Assembly: GCF_000975265.2 (NCBI RefSeq)
Contig: NZ_CP083405.1
Coordinates: 1,116,001 to 1,180,000, forward strand
Source: Mycobacterium lepromatosis
GTDB lineage: Bacteria; Actinomycetota; Actinomycetes; Mycobacteriales; Mycobacteriaceae
DNA: 64,000 nucleotides
Direction: 5' to 3'
Below the pieces are notes generated by a model. The model was given only the letters and a program-made list of their open reading frames with translations, had not been told where the DNA came from and did no database searches. Of the stretch, positions 37,780-46,545 are shown piece after piece; the stretch's first letter is position 1, and each line of letters starts with the position of its first letter. Both the position numbers and the translations under genes were made by a program.

Positions 37780-39957
37780 TTAGTCTAGACGGTAGCGGAT
37801 TAGCCGGGAGCTGTTGGCCACCACCACTACCGACGAAGCGTTGTGTAGGGCCGCAGCCAGTACGGGTGAGAGCGCTCCGCCCGCCCCAATAAGTAACCCG
37901 ACCGCGTTGACCGCTATGGACATTCCGTAATTTTCGCGGATTACTTCCACCGCTCGTCCGCCCAGGCTTCGCACGTCGAGCAGACGATTGAGGTCGTCGT
38001 TGGCCAGTGCTACGTCGGCAGTTTCTGCGGCGACGTCGGTTCCGGCCAGGCCCATGGCGATCCCGATATCGGCGGCCGCTAACGCCGGGGCGTCATTGAC
38101 GCCATCCCCGACCATGCCGACGACGTAGCCTTCGTTCTGCAGATCGCGGACCACCTCGAGCTTGTCCTCGGGCATCACTTCGGCGCGCCACTCGTCGATG
38201 CCTAACTCGGTGGCGACGACTTTGGCGATGTATGGATGGTCCCCGGTGAGCATGATGATCCGCCGGACACCGCTGGCTCGCAGCTTCGTCAGCACCTCGG
38301 CTGCCTCAGGCCGCACTTCGTCGCGCAGACTGATCAGACCTACTAACGTGCCGTCTACCGCGAACAGCAGTGGTGTCTCCGCCTGATGCCGAAGCTTGTC
38401 GACCCATTCCGATGCTGTCTTCGACACCTTGACCTTTTCGGCGCGCAACAGCGACGGGCTGCCCAGCAGCAGAGTTCGGCCGTCGGCCCAGGTCCGCATG
38501 CCCAGACCCACCAGCACTTCGCACTCCTCGTGTGGCGGGATGCTGATATGGCGTTCCTCGGTCGAGCGGATCACCGCTTCGGCCAGTGGATGCCGAGAGT
38601 GGATCTCCGAGCTGGCCGCATACGCCAACACCTGCTCTGGAGACCAATTCTTATGCATGGCAAAGATATTGGTGACTACAGGGCGACCAACAGTCAGTGT
38701 CCCGGTTTTATCGAACAAAATCGCGTCGACCCGGCCTGCCTGTTCGAGGTGAGATCCGCCCTTGATCAGGATGCCGCGGCGGGCGCCGTTGCCGATCGCG
38801 GCGCTGATTGCGGTCGGCGTGGCCAGTCCCACTGCGCAAGGGCACGCGATCAACAGCACGGTTATTGCACGGCGGACATCTCCGGTGATCGCCAACGTAA
38901 TTGCCGAGACAACGAACGAGGTGGGCACAAAGCGGCGGGAGAAGTTTTCGCCGACGGTCTGGATGGGAGCCCTATCGTGTTGGGCTTCTTCGACTCGGGT
39001 GACGATGCGCCCGATCGTGGTGTGCTTTCCGACGGCACTGGCGCGCACCATCAAGCGCCCGCGCACTACCACTGAACCGGCATGGACGTGCGATCCGGCC
39101 ATGACGCTGACAGGCAGGTTTTCACCGGTGATCGCGGACTGATTGACAACCGCTTCGCCGTCCATGACCTCACCGTCAACCGGTATCGCGGTATGTTCGT
39201 GCACCACCACCTCGTCGCCGATCTTCACTGTGCCGACCGGCACCTGTATTTCGGTGCCAGCTTGTGGTCCGTCGGTTAGGCGAATCCATGCCGTGTCCTG
39301 GGTGCCACTTAAGAGTGCTGAGATCGCCCGTCGGGTCCGCCGCAACGTCAGATCCTGCAGGTATTCACCGATGTTGAGCAGCCACAGCACGGTCAGTGCC
39401 ACCACGTTCTCACGCAGTATCAGGCTGGCAATGGTCGCCGCCGAGACCAGCGCATCGGTGCCGGTTTTACCGGAGCGCAGTGCGCCACGCAGGAAGGGGT
39501 ACCCGGTAAATATGGTGACGCCGCTGGCGGCGAGCCGACCGGTCGGCGGCAGCAGCAGCGGACGCGCGAACACATAGCGGCGCACGCCAAGCAGTGTCAG
39601 CGCCGCAGCACCGACCGCCATACGAAACACCTCAACGTTGCGGATCTCGGACGAATGCGGCGCGCGGGCGGGTATTAGTTCCGCGGCTACGTGTGCTGCG
39701 CCGCTGATCGCTGCCAGTACCGATTGGCGATCACAGCACTGGGGCGAATACCAGACGACGACGGACCCAGTCCGCGGGTAGGCGTGAACGACTCGCACAC
39801 CGTTGCACTTGGCTACCGATTCTTCGACCGTCACGGCACGTCGGGAGTTGGAGCGGACCCAATCGATTTGAATCCGCATCCGCCCGGCCGCATCAGAAAT
39901 CACTACGAAGGTCAGGTCGTCAGCTGTTGCGATCTGTTCAGTCATCGCAAAGGTCAT
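37780..39957 (-). CDS. ctpC: Metal-transporting P1B-type ATPase CtpC
   Basis: 725-residue heavy-metal P-type ATPase. An N-terminal metal-binding-like domain lacking CxxC (residues 10-90) is followed by eight predicted membrane helices. Key motifs: TGENLPVS (actuator region), the ion-site helix LIACPCAVGLATPTA (CPC), phosphorylation site DKTGTLTVG, MLTGDHPYIA and the hinge GDGVNDAPALAAAD. Relatives export or traffic Mn2+/Zn2+ and matter for survival in macrophages. It is translated 10 bp after the DUF1490 partner gene and ends a leftward run lcp1-Rv3268-Rv3269-ctpC. ATG at 39957; a shorter start is possible. Intact. Confidence 0.95.
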   Translation of the reverse strand: MTFAMTEQIATADDLTFVVISDAAGRMRIQIDWVRSNSRRAVTVEESVAKCNGVRVVHAYPRTGSVVVWYSPQCCDRQSVLAAISGAAHVAAELIPARAPHSSEIRNVEVFRMAVGAAALTLLGVRRYVFARPLLLPPTGRLAASGVTIFTGYPFLRGALRSGKTGTDALVSAATIASLILRENVVALTVLWLLNIGEYLQDLTLRRTRRAISALLSGTQDTAWIRLTDGPQAGTEIQVPVGTVKIGDEVVVHEHTAIPVDGEVMDGEAVVNQSAITGENLPVSVMAGSHVHAGSVVVRGRLMVRASAVGKHTTIGRIVTRVEEAQHDRAPIQTVGENFSRRFVPTSFVVSAITLAITGDVRRAITVLLIACPCAVGLATPTAISAAIGNGARRGILIKGGSHLEQAGRVDAILFDKTGTLTVGRPVVTNIFAMHKNWSPEQVLAYAASSEIHSRHPLAEAVIRSTEERHISIPPHEECEVLVGLGMRTWADGRTLLLGSPSLLRAEKVKVSKTASEWVDKLRHQAETPLLFAVDGTLVGLISLRDEVRPEAAEVLTKLRASGVRRIIMLTGDHPYIAKVVATELGIDEWRAEVMPEDKLEVVRDLQNEGYVVGMVGDGVNDAPALAAADIGIAMGLAGTDVAAETADVALANDDLNRLLDVRSLGGRAVEVIRENYGMSIAVNAVGLLIGAGGALSPVLAAALHNASSVVVVANSSRLIRYRLD

Positions 39958-39967
39958 GTCAAGCAGT

Positions 39968-40246
39968 TCAGTGGTCGTGCTGGCGGATGTCGCTGACGGC
40001 CGGCGCTGTCGCTTCTTTGCCGATGCGTTCGCGGGCTTCGGCCATTACGTCGGCAAGTTTGAGCCTGGCCGACTCTGCAGCCTCTTCGGCCTTGCAGCTG
40101 CCACGCAGCCCCAGCTCTACGGCCGAGACCGCGATTTGGTTCAGCGGCACTTTTGCTAAGGCCTTGCGCAACATCTCGTAGGCGGTTACCCCGGCCAAGC
40201 CGGTGATTACCATGGTTGCTGCCTTCGCCAATAGTCCTTGCAACAT
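39968..40246 (-). CDS. DUF1490 metal-ATPase partner protein (Rv3269 orthologue)
   Basis: 92-residue small membrane protein with one hydrophobic N-terminal helix (LAKAATMVITGLAGVTAYEM), a conserved amphipathic stretch SARLKLADVMAEARERIG and a C-terminal histidine/aspartate tail QHDH. DUF1490 proteins pair with CtpC-type P-ATPases; I recall that a characterised one (PacL1) binds metal through its C-terminal D/H-rich tail and stabilises the pump. The adjacent ctpC, 10 bp downstream, supports this. The tail here seems shorter than the M. tuberculosis one. ATG at 40246. Confidence 0.85.
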   Translation of the reverse strand: MLQGLLAKAATMVITGLAGVTAYEMLRKALAKVPLNQIAVSAVELGLRGSCKAEEAAESARLKLADVMAEARERIGKEATAPAVSDIRQHDH

Positions 40247-40256
40247 TGCTCGAGCC

Positions 40257-41132
40257 TTACCTAAATAGGTTTGTCGTTTCTAATTTGACATGTCGACACC
40301 GCGTCAGCTGATGCCCCATGAGACTAACATGTAAATATTGTGATATAAACATTGTTTTGTGTTGGCTTAGCCGGTTAGTAGAGTTATACGACTCAAAAAG
40401 TATCTGGGTGATCTTTTCAGTCTTAATCCTGCGCTGCAGTATCGCCGGGTCGGGGTGAGCGACCTGCACCAATGACGCTCCGGCGGCCATGACCGCCAAC
40501 AAACCATTTATCAAATCAGTGGGTTTTGCCCACGACGCGGTGGAAAGCACCCGGCCGTGCGACGTCAATTACCTTGTCGCCAAAGACTTTTCACAGTCAG
40601 CCAGGATCTCTTCGACTGATTGGCCGGCAAGAGCGGGACCGGGGTGGCGTTCGGGGACTAGCTGATCGCTGTGCATCCGCACTGCGGTCGCGTAGTCAGT
40701 GACTCCCACCGGCAGGCCGGGGGTTGTCTGGCCGAATGGGTCGGGCGACAACACCGCCACCTCGCCGTCGGGAGCTGTGTTGGCTAAGGTCTCGTGCAGC
40801 CGTTTGGCGGTGCACAGCGCGAGGTCAGCCGTCGGGTCGGCTGGGCCGAGGAGTGTCTCGGCGCCGATCAACCACGCCCCGAACAAAACAGCCATCGTCT
40901 GCCAGTGCGGCGGCAACAAGATCGTGATCCGGCTGGCCGGTCCGACGGCCAGCTCGTCGCGCAACAGGTTGCCGGTCTTGGTGGCCCAGTTGGCCAGGGT
41001 TGCTGCGGACAACTGGATGCGTTCGCTGGTAGCGTCGTCGTAGTAAGTGATGCGCGGACCGACTGGGTCGGCCCTCAGCATCGGGTCCAGAATCGCCTCG
41101 CTCAGCGTTGTCGGTGTGTTCAGTTGATGCAC
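40257..41132 (-). pseudogene. Rv3268 orthologue interrupted by one in-frame stop
   Basis: ATG at 41132 opens a 187-codon frame (MHQLNTPTTLSEAILDPMLR, then RITYYDDATSERIQLSAATL, LLPPHWQTMAVLFGAWLIGA) that ends in TAA at 40569-40571. The same frame then continues LTSHGRVLSTASWAKPTDLI and AVMAAGASLVQVAHPDPAIL, which matches the remembered orthologue, so a single Gly-to-stop change splits it. The N-terminal part resembles a truncated AMP-binding (acyl-adenylate) fold of TIGR03089 type. Start overlaps the lcp1 end by 13 bp. It could still yield a truncated protein. Confidence 0.75.
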
Positions 41133-42589
41133 TCGGGTTGGTCAGAGCCGGCGGTGAGGATCGGCGATGGCGCCGGGATGTTGGGGTCAGTCGACGCACC
41201 GGGGTTTGATGCGTAGGTTGGCGCTATCGAACCGCCACTGAAAAGCCCAGAGCCCGGACCAGTGTAGTCGTTGGCCAGCACTACTAGCACCGATCCTGCG
41301 GGGATTGATCCATCGACGGCTACGGGCAACCCGCCCAGTTCCTTGGAAACCTTTTGGGCTCCGAGGTCGTCAGACTTCGCGGCGCGCACCTGGCTACCTT
41401 GCACATGGCCGCCTTGGTTGTTGGCCACGGAGCCGGCAATAAATCCTTTGATGGTCAATACATCTGACACCGCCGCGGCCAGTCCGTTGATGTCGGTGTC
41501 ATTAACCACGTTGGCGGTGGTCTTGGCGGGTGTGTAGGCTAATTCCTCGGTTTTTCCCTGGGCTTGGTTGTGCAACAGCCCACTAACGAAGTTTTGAACC
41601 TGGTGCGGGTCTACCCGCACAACGCTTTGTATGCCGTCGTCGCTCCACCCGGCTTCATCGAGTACCGGAATGGTGGCGAAGGCGACTTTGCCACCTGCCA
41701 GGTTCTGCAACTGCTTTAGGAATTCCATCAGGTTCCATCCTGAGGAAATCACCACCGAACGCTGGATGGCCTGCTCAAGCTGTTTCATTATGGACGGGTT
41801 AGATAGGGTTTGTCCGGAGATGACTCGGTGGGCTAACGAGGCCATCACCGCCTGCTGACGCACCACCCGGTCTAGGTCACCGCGGGGCAGCTCATGACGT
41901 TGGCGGACGAAGCTCAGCGCCTGCGGACCGTTCAGCTTCTGCCGGCCGGCCGGAAAGTCGGCACCTGACATTGGTTCAAACACTGCATCTTTGAGACAGA
42001 CGTCGACGCCACCGAGTGCATCAGCGATCAATGCGAAACCGAGCAGTCCGATCTCGGCATAGTGGTCGACGGTGACGCCGGTGAGATCGGCGACCGTCTT
42101 GATCAGTGCCTCACGACCGGCTTCGGTGCCCTGCGCTGCGGCATCTTCGGCGGAATCACCGGCCCGGACGAGGCTCGCTCGCTTGGCCTCCCTGATCTGA
42201 CCGTAGACGCCGTTGATCTTAGCCTTGCCCAGGCCGGGAACTTGCACGTAGGAGTCCCGCGGAATTGAGATCGCGGTCGCCGACTTCCCGTTATTGGGTA
42301 TACGGATCAGGATGATTGTGTCGGTGTTGGTGGCCTCTTCGTCGCCAGCCCGCAGTGTCGCAAGCTCCTCGGCCGACAGCGGGTTGCCGTGGGCATCGGT
42401 GCGGCTGTCCAAACCGACCAGCAGAATATCGATCGCTCCGTCGTTGCCCCCCTTGCCTAGTGAGGGCGCAGACATATGGAATATGCCGTCCTCAAATGAC
42501 CGGAAGCTAGTCCACGTGACCCCGGTCCCCAGAACGATCGCAAGGGTCAGCGCAGTGACGACCGTACGAACCACACGTTGTATGGACAT
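41120..42589 (-). CDS. lcp1: LytR-CpsA-Psr ligase Lcp1
   Basis: 489-residue membrane-anchored LCP protein. One N-terminal helix (VVTALTLAIVLGTGVTW, residues 10-26) anchors an extracellular LCP domain with ILLVGLDSR, NTDTIILIRIP, AISIPRDSYV and LSFVRQRHELPRGDLDRVVRQ (as SFVRQRHELPRGDLDR; catalytic arginines and pyrophosphate-binding residues), followed by a LytR_C domain with NVVNDTDINGLAAAVSDVL and a proline-rich tail. In M. tuberculosis the orthologue ligates arabinogalactan to peptidoglycan. An in-frame stop just upstream fixes ATG 42589 as the first start. Divergent from rmlD, whose product supplies the rhamnose linker. Confidence 0.94.
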   Translation of the reverse strand: MSIQRVVRTVVTALTLAIVLGTGVTWTSFRSFEDGIFHMSAPSLGKGGNDGAIDILLVGLDSRTDAHGNPLSAEELATLRAGDEEATNTDTIILIRIPNNGKSATAISIPRDSYVQVPGLGKAKINGVYGQIREAKRASLVRAGDSAEDAAAQGTEAGREALIKTVADLTGVTVDHYAEIGLLGFALIADALGGVDVCLKDAVFEPMSGADFPAGRQKLNGPQALSFVRQRHELPRGDLDRVVRQQAVMASLAHRVISGQTLSNPSIMKQLEQAIQRSVVISSGWNLMEFLKQLQNLAGGKVAFATIPVLDEAGWSDDGIQSVVRVDPHQVQNFVSGLLHNQAQGKTEELAYTPAKTTANVVNDTDINGLAAAVSDVLTIKGFIAGSVANNQGGHVQGSQVRAAKSDDLGAQKVSKELGGLPVAVDGSIPAGSVLVVLANDYTGPGSGLFSGGSIAPTYASNPGASTDPNIPAPSPILTAGSDQPECIN

Positions 42590-42675
42590 GCTACTAGATT
42601 ACTTGTGACACAGCAACTTGCCGGGTAGTCAGCCGCGGCGTGCCCGAGTTTTCTAAGGCATGCCAGACTCGAACC

Positions 42676-43611
42676 GTGTCGGACAGGTCAGGAAGACTAG
42701 TGATTACCGGTGCCGGTGGACAGCTTGGCAGCGCTCTGGCGGCGCAGGCCACCGCTGCGGGCCGGGACGTGCTAGCGTTGACTTCGTCACAATGGGATAT
42801 CACCGATGCCGCGGTCGCCGAACGAATGGGGCGCAGCGGCCTCGAAAAAAATGATGTCGTGGTCAACTGTGCAGCCTACACCAATGTCGACGGCGCTGAG
42901 AACAACGAGTTGGCCGCGTACGCGGCCAATGCCATCGGGCCGGAGTACATCGCGCGTGCCTGCCGGTGCGCCGGCGCTGCGCTGATTCACGTCTCAACCG
43001 ACTATGTGTTCAGTGGTGATTTCGGCTCGGGCGCTAATAGGATTGCGCCGCGTCCTTATGAGCCTACGGATGAAACTGGGCCGCTGGGGGTGTACGGCCG
43101 CAGCAAGCTTGCAGGTGAACAGGCCGTATTGGCAGCGCTGCCCGAGGCTACCGTGGTCCGGACCGCCTGGGTCTACACCGGTGGGACAGGCAAGGACTTC
43201 GTTGCTGTCATGCGACGCCTGGCTGCTGGGGGCGGCCCGGTGTACGTGGTCGATGATCAGATCGGCTCGCCGACCTACGTTGTTGACTTGGCTGCCGCAC
43301 TGCTGCAGGTCGCCGACGGCAGTGTGTATGGGTCCGTCCTGCATGCCGCCAACGAGGGGGAGGTTTCACGATTCGGCCAAGCCCGCGCTGTGTTTGAAGA
43401 ATGCGGCGCCGACCCGCTGCAGGTGCGACCCGTTAGCACCGCCCAAAACCCGCGGCCGGCAGCCCGGCCGGCCTATTCCGCACTATCTGGTCGACAGTCT
43501 GTCGCGGCTGGCTTAACGCCGCTAAGGCCTTGGCGCAGCGCACTTGTCGAGGCACTCGCGGTATCTCGCAGCCGCCCAGTCGATCGACCGTTACCCTCTA
43601 CGCGTGACTGA
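42676..43611 (+). CDS. rmlD: dTDP-4-dehydrorhamnose reductase
   Basis: NADPH-dependent SDR enzyme making dTDP-L-rhamnose, the donor for the arabinogalactan linker. Seen: VITGAGGQLGSALAAQA (nucleotide binding), VVNCAAYTNVDGAE, HVSTDYVFSGD and the catalytic YGRSKLAGEQA (Tyr-x3-Lys). GTG at 42676 (MSDRSGRLV) fits relatives better than the longest frame from 42640; neither has a strong ribosome binding site. The last codons overlap wbbL (GTGACTGA), so the two are coupled. 311 residues from this start. Confidence 0.93.
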   Translation: MSDRSGRLVITGAGGQLGSALAAQATAAGRDVLALTSSQWDITDAAVAERMGRSGLEKNDVVVNCAAYTNVDGAENNELAAYAANAIGPEYIARACRCAGAALIHVSTDYVFSGDFGSGANRIAPRPYEPTDETGPLGVYGRSKLAGEQAVLAALPEATVVRTAWVYTGGTGKDFVAVMRRLAAGGGPVYVVDDQIGSPTYVVDLAAALLQVADGSVYGSVLHAANEGEVSRFGQARAVFEECGADPLQVRPVSTAQNPRPAARPAYSALSGRQSVAAGLTPLRPWRSALVEALAVSRSRPVDRPLPSTRD

Positions 43612-44509
43612 AGTGCTGCCCGTCGTCTCGGTGACTTACTCCCCGGGACCGCACTTGGAGCGTTTCCTGGCTTCGTTAGCATTGGCCACCGACCGCCCGG
43701 TCAGCGTGGTGTTGGCCGACAACGGGTCTACCGACGGGGCACCGCAGGTGGCTGTCGAACGTTACGTCAACGTTCGGTTGTTTGAGACCGGGGCCAACCT
43801 CGGGTACGGAACCGCGGCGAATCTCGCGATCGCACAGCTCGTTGAAGAGGGCGGGGTAGCTGACCAACCTGGGGTCAATGATTGGGTGATTGTGGCCAAC
43901 CCGGACGTGCAGTGGGGTCCGGGCAGTATTGACGCTTTGCTGGACGCCGCCGCTCGATGGCCCCGCGCGGGGGTCCTGGGCCCACTGATCCGTGATCCTG
44001 ACGGGTCGGTGTATCCGTCTGCGCGTCATTTGCCAAGCCTGGTTCGCGGTGGCATGCACGCGGTGCTGGGGCCGGTTTGGCCACGCAATCCGTGGACAGC
44101 CGCCTACCGCCAGGAGCGGCTTGAGCCCACCGAACGGCCGGTGGGCTGGTTGTCGGGTTCGTGTCTGCTAGTGAGGTGGTCGGCTTTTCGTGAGGTCGGC
44201 GGCTTCGACGAACGCTACTTCATGTACATGGAAGACGTCGACTTGGGGGACCGACTCGGCAAAGCTGGTTGGCTAAACGTCTATGTGCCGTCGGCCGAAG
44301 TGCTGCATCACAAAGGCCACTCCACCGGACGTGATCCGGCAAGCCATTTGACGGCTCACCACAAAAGCACCTATATCTTCTTGGCTGATCGGCATTCTGG
44401 TTGGTGGCGAGCCCCGCTGCGCTGGACGCTGCGCGGCTCGTTGGTGGTGCGTTCTCGCCTGATGGTGCGCAGTTCGCACCGTAAACAGGCTGCGAATAAG
44501 GCCAGATAA
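43604..44509 (+). CDS. wbbL: Rhamnosyltransferase WbbL1
   Basis: 301-residue family 2 glycosyltransferase that adds L-rhamnose to GlcNAc-P-P-decaprenol in arabinogalactan linker synthesis. Motifs: VVLADNGSTDGAP (UDP/dTDP-sugar fold), VIVANPDVQWGPGSID (metal site), GWLSGSCLLV, and GGFDERYFMYMEDVDLGDRLG (as DERYFMYMEDVDLGDRLG; catalytic acid region). GTG at 43604 overlaps the rmlD stop and gives the same length as the M. tuberculosis protein. Intact and expected to be essential. Confidence 0.94.
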   Translation: MTEVLPVVSVTYSPGPHLERFLASLALATDRPVSVVLADNGSTDGAPQVAVERYVNVRLFETGANLGYGTAANLAIAQLVEEGGVADQPGVNDWVIVANPDVQWGPGSIDALLDAAARWPRAGVLGPLIRDPDGSVYPSARHLPSLVRGGMHAVLGPVWPRNPWTAAYRQERLEPTERPVGWLSGSCLLVRWSAFREVGGFDERYFMYMEDVDLGDRLGKAGWLNVYVPSAEVLHHKGHSTGRDPASHLTAHHKSTYIFLADRHSGWWRAPLRWTLRGSLVVRSRLMVRSSHRKQAANKAR

Positions 44510-44531
44510 CTGGCAGAAGGGCGGCGTTGAG

Positions 44532-45608
44532 TTGGCAACCTCCCAAGTCGATGCGGTGGTCCTGGTCGGCGGCAAAGGCACCCGACTGCGGCCGCTGACC
44601 TTGTCTGCCCCCAAGCCCATGCTGCCCACCGCTGGGCTACCGTTTCTCACCCATCTGCTGTCGCGGATCGCTGCAGCGGGCATTGAGCACGTGATTCTGA
44701 GTACCTCATATCGGGACGCGGTGATTGAGGAGGAATTCGGCGATGGGTCTAAGCTGGGCTTGCAGATCGACTACGTGATTGAGGAGTCTCCGTTGGGGAC
44801 TGGCGGTGGTATCGCCAACGTCATCGGCCAGCTGCGTCACGACACCGTCATGGTGTTCAACGGCGATGTGCTATCCGGTGTTGACCTCGAGCAGTTGCTG
44901 GGATTCCAGCGAACCAACTCCGCTGACGTCACTTTGCACCTGGTGCGAGTGGGTGATCCACGGGCTTTCGGCTGTGTTTCCACCGAAGATGGCCGGGTTA
45001 CCGCCTTTCTGGAGAAAACGCAAGATCCACCTACTGACCAGATTAACGCCGGCTGCTACGTCTTCGAGCGCAACGTTATCCACCGGATTCCTCGAGGCCG
45101 CGAGGTATCGGTCGAACGCGAGGTGTTCCCGGCCCTACTTTCCGACGCCAACGTCAAGGTCTGTGGCTACGTCGATGCCACGTACTGGCGGGACATGGGT
45201 ACCCCAGAAGATTTTGTTCGCGGATCGGCGGATCTGGTGCGCGGCATCGCCCCGTCACCGGCCTTGGGCGGCCACCGTGGCGAGCACTTGGTGCATGACG
45301 GTGCGGCGGTGTCTCCTGGCGCGGTGCTGATCGGCGGCACGGTTGTTGGGCGTGGTGCTGAGATCGGCCCCGGTGTTCGGCTAGACGGCGCGGTGATTTT
45401 CGACGGGGCCAAGGTTGAGGCCGGCAGTGTTATCGAGCGCTCGATCCTCGGCTTCGGTGTCCGCATTGGGCCTCGGGCACTGATCCGCGACGGTGTAATT
45501 GGAGACGGTGCTGATATCGGTGCGCGTTGTGAGTTGTTGCGGGGTGCCCGAGTGTGGCCCGGCGTCTCGATTCCCGACGGCGGGATTCGCTACTCTTCCG
45601 ATGTCTAG
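44532..45608 (+). CDS. manB: Mannose-1-phosphate guanylyltransferase
   Basis: 358-residue nucleotidyltransferase with signature LVGGKGTRLRPLTLSAPKP near the start, VFNGDVLSGVD (metal site) and NAGCYVFERN, followed by a left-handed beta-helix of hexapeptide repeats (residues 260-355). It makes GDP-mannose from mannose 1-phosphate for lipoarabinomannan, PIMs and glycoproteins. Older annotation calls the gene rmlA2 or manB. TTG start at 44532, 10 bp after AGAAGGG. It closes the rmlD-wbbL-manB run. Sugar specificity is inferred from relatives. Confidence 0.92.
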   Translation: MATSQVDAVVLVGGKGTRLRPLTLSAPKPMLPTAGLPFLTHLLSRIAAAGIEHVILSTSYRDAVIEEEFGDGSKLGLQIDYVIEESPLGTGGGIANVIGQLRHDTVMVFNGDVLSGVDLEQLLGFQRTNSADVTLHLVRVGDPRAFGCVSTEDGRVTAFLEKTQDPPTDQINAGCYVFERNVIHRIPRGREVSVEREVFPALLSDANVKVCGYVDATYWRDMGTPEDFVRGSADLVRGIAPSPALGGHRGEHLVHDGAAVSPGAVLIGGTVVGRGAEIGPGVRLDGAVIFDGAKVEAGSVIERSILGFGVRIGPRALIRDGVIGDGADIGARCELLRGARVWPGVSIPDGGIRYSSDV

Positions 45609-45715
45609 CCTTTTGGGCGTCGAAATCGATGCTACCGCAACGACTACTCGAACTTTTTCTGCGCTGGCGTCGGATCTCCGGTGCTCATGTCGGTGGGCTA
45701 GACGACGATCGGCGC

Positions 45716-46545
45716 ATGGGGGAAGTCTTCATTGGTAGTGAAGCGGCCGATGCCGGTCCGCTGAACGACTATCTGCTACGCATGTGGTACCGGACGATCT
45801 TTTTTCGTGACGTTTACATACCGCAGTGGGACGAGAGAATCGTATTTGTGGGGCCCTTGCTGTGGTCGCGCCGGCAGGCGGCGATCGCGGCTGTTTCAGC
45901 ATGGGCGCTGCATGGTGCACAGTGGGTTGGCGCAGGCACGACGATTGAACTCGTCACAAACAGCGCCCGGCGCTAGCGTGGACTGATCGTTCGCAACGAA
46001 TTGCTCGACGCAGATGAAATGAGCACCATAAGGCGGCTTCCAGTCACCGGGATCGCCCCGCACCGCTTTCGACTTCGGCCGCCCACGTGGCACGCATGAG
46101 CGCGACTCGACGCGCTCATGCGTGCCACGTCGTTCGCTTTCGAAGACCTCTCAATTATTTGGTAAAACGACACCGCGGTGCTCGTGGGGTGCGACGGCTT
46201 AGCGGAGGTGTTGCCCTCGATAGACGGTGGCCCAGCCTTGACGAAGACAAGCTGGCTGCGGTTGTTTCTTATTGACGCCGGTATACCGAAACTAAATACG
46301 TAGATTCCGGTTTACGACGACTGGCGACCTATCGATGTCCTCGACATGGGCTGGGCGGATTGCCTGGTCGCTGCGGAGTATGCTAGCGACCAGCACCGCA
46401 CAGACCAAAAACAATTGTCAAGGATATCAGGCGATTAGTGAAGTTTGCTGACCTAGGTTGGATTCTGATCCGTGTGATCGCCTAGGACAAGCTCGACGAC
46501 GTCCTCAACCGCGTCTTTCAAGCGTTTGGTTCGCCGCGGCTAACA
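45716..46545 (+). pseudogene. Dead DUF559/AbiEi-type protein
   Basis: ATG at 45716 begins MGEVFIGSEAADAGPLNDYL, a typical mycobacterial AbiEi-like N-terminus; AWALHGAQWVGAGTTIELV (near 45900) precedes a stop at 45976. Later frames read GLIVRNELLDADEM (near 45980), DALMRATSFAFEDLS (near 46110), RHRGARGVRRL (near 46165), PIDVLDMGWADCLVAAEYAS (near 46330-46385; the family has VLDMGW-AAEYDG) and DLGWILIRVIA (near 46450). The AAEYDG nuclease-like core is degraded. A 20-bp-arm palindrome interrupts the middle. These proteins resemble toxin-antitoxin AbiEi antitoxins joined to a VSR-like domain. Confidence 0.75.
46085..46130. repeat. Perfect inverted repeat, 20-bp arms, 6-bp loop
   Basis: Arms 46085-46104 and 46111-46130. 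The right arm fits the family sequence DALMRAT; the left arm is its inverted copy where relatives have a different, charged sequence. Confidence 0.95.
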
